Below are positions 5,340 through 5,938 of a stretch of 5,938 nt of DNA, piece by piece; positions within the stretch are counted from its first letter, which is position 1; each line of letters opens with the position of its first letter. The stretch is from Candidatus Omnitrophota bacterium (GTDB lineage: Bacteria; Omnitrophota; Gorgyraeia; Gygaellales; Profunditerraquicolaceae): the NCBI GenBank assembly GCA_020052635.1, contig JAGVOR010000189.1:1-5938 (forward strand). Reading direction: 5' to 3'. The notes beneath the pieces are model-generated. The model saw only the letters and a list, made by a program, of their open reading frames with translations, ran no database searches and had not been told where the DNA came from. The translations under genes and the position numbers were made by a program.

Positions 5340-5938
5340 TGCTTGTGATGCAAATTTTAGTAGTTTTAGGAGTGGGGTTAGTCATCTATGCGGTCTATGG
5401 GGTTTTTACCTCCGGTAGCAGCCCGGCCCATTCCAAACTTAAAATCCAGGATCCTTCTCTGGCTGCCCCGGATCCCGGCAAGGAACAAAAGATCCAGCGT
5501 TTGCAAAGCCAGATTGCTCAGCTGGAAGGTGAATTAGCAGAATTTAAGAGTACCAGCAGCCAGGAGAAATCAGATTTGGCCGCGCTTAAAGAAAAGGAAG
5601 CGGGATTTAATACGGAATTAAAACGCCGGGAAGAATGGGTAGCCAAAGCAGAGGCAGAACTGGCCAAAATAAAAACTGAAAATGTCGAATTAACCAATAG
5701 GTTTACGGCCAAAGAAAAAGAGCTGGAGGATGAATTTACTAAAAACGTGAATTTGACGCGGGAGATCCGCGAGATCAAGGCGGCTCTGGAGGCCAAGGAG
5801 ATGGCCTGCCGGCTCAAGGAGGATGAACTGCAGACGCAGAAGCATCAGCTTGAAGCGCATACGCAAACGATTAATGAGCATGCGGCCAAGATTGCCGAAT
5901 ATAGCCGGAAAGAAAAAATCAGTGAATGGGTGCCCAAA
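5336..5938 (+). CDS. Membrane-anchored long coiled-coil protein (partial, runs off the right edge)
   Basis: The frame is open for 201 codons from ATG 5336 to the window end; a second ATG follows at once at 5339. The start overlaps the rarA stop as ATGA, and a good SD (AAGGA, 5322-5326) lies 9 bases upstream inside rarA. Residues about 3-23 form one hydrophobic helix (LVMQILVVLGVGLVIYAVYG). A short Ser/Pro-rich linker follows (about 25-48), then about 140 residues very rich in Glu, Lys, Ala, Gln and Leu with heptad-like spacing (for example QRLQSQIAQLEGELAEF), indicating a long coiled coil. Near the edge it reads SEWVPK, perhaps the end of the coil. The helix is likely a signal anchor; which side of the membrane the coil lies on cannot be told from the sequence. 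I do not recognise a family. The coupling to rarA shows operon membership but not shared function. Confidence 0.85.
   Translation, partial: MMLVMQILVVLGVGLVIYAVYGVFTSGSSPAHSKLKIQDPSLAAPDPGKEQKIQRLQSQIAQLEGELAEFKSTSSQEKSDLAALKEKEAGFNTELKRREEWVAKAEAELAKIKTENVELTNRFTAKEKELEDEFTKNVNLTREIREIKAALEAKEMACRLKEDELQTQKHQLEAHTQTINEHAAKIAEYSRKEKISEWVPK

Noticed and set aside
5518..5881. Two minus-strand open frames opposite the coiled-coil gene.
   Set aside because: Glu/Lys/Ala-rich coding sequence yields Phe/Leu/Ser-rich antisense frames by composition. The plus-strand frame has an SD, a start coupled to rarA and coherent heptads.

Overview
The window reads left to right on the plus strand throughout. 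It looks like core genome of an uncultured Gram-negative-type bacterium with moderate GC. The gene set and style (a bacterial PheS with a four-cysteine segment, a shortened PheT, a 6S-like RNA next to rarA, and a membrane-anchored coiled-coil protein) would fit a lineage such as Omnitrophota or a relative. That placement is an impression, not a demonstration. No mobile element, CRISPR array, tRNA or rRNA is visible.

Region 1 (1-3641) is a tightly packed translation-related operon. It opens with the last codons of an unidentified gene, then a small exported or membrane-anchored OB-fold protein. The end of that gene overlaps the start of pheS (phenylalanyl-tRNA synthetase alpha) by 31 bases. 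After pheS comes a 97-base spacer and then pheT (beta subunit). The beta subunit is only 676 residues because the N-terminal EMAP-II-like tRNA-binding domain (B2) is cleanly absent; the B3/B4 editing, B5, catalytic-like and C-terminal FDX-ACB domains remain. The pheS-pheT spacer is the most unusual stretch. A perfect 15-base inverted repeat puts the pheT Shine-Dalgarno sequence and the first two bases of its start codon inside a stem. The left arm can instead pair with a second, imperfect copy of the right arm, leaving the pheT start free. This looks like a two-state translational switch.

Region 2 (3642-4016) has no protein gene. It holds a strong sigma70-type promoter (extended -10, 17-base spacer) driving a roughly 180-base structured RNA. 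Its rod shape (interrupted closing stem, large central bubble with a small hairpin on each side, GC-rich apical stem, T run at the end) and its position just upstream of rarA identify it as a probable 6S RNA, the RNA polymerase-binding regulator. Two further hairpins lie between it and rarA.

Region 3 (4017-5938) holds rarA, a complete AAA+ replication-fork maintenance ATPase. Its stop overlaps (ATGA) the start of a protein with one N-terminal membrane helix and a long coiled coil, which runs off the right edge. The function of that last protein is not recognised.
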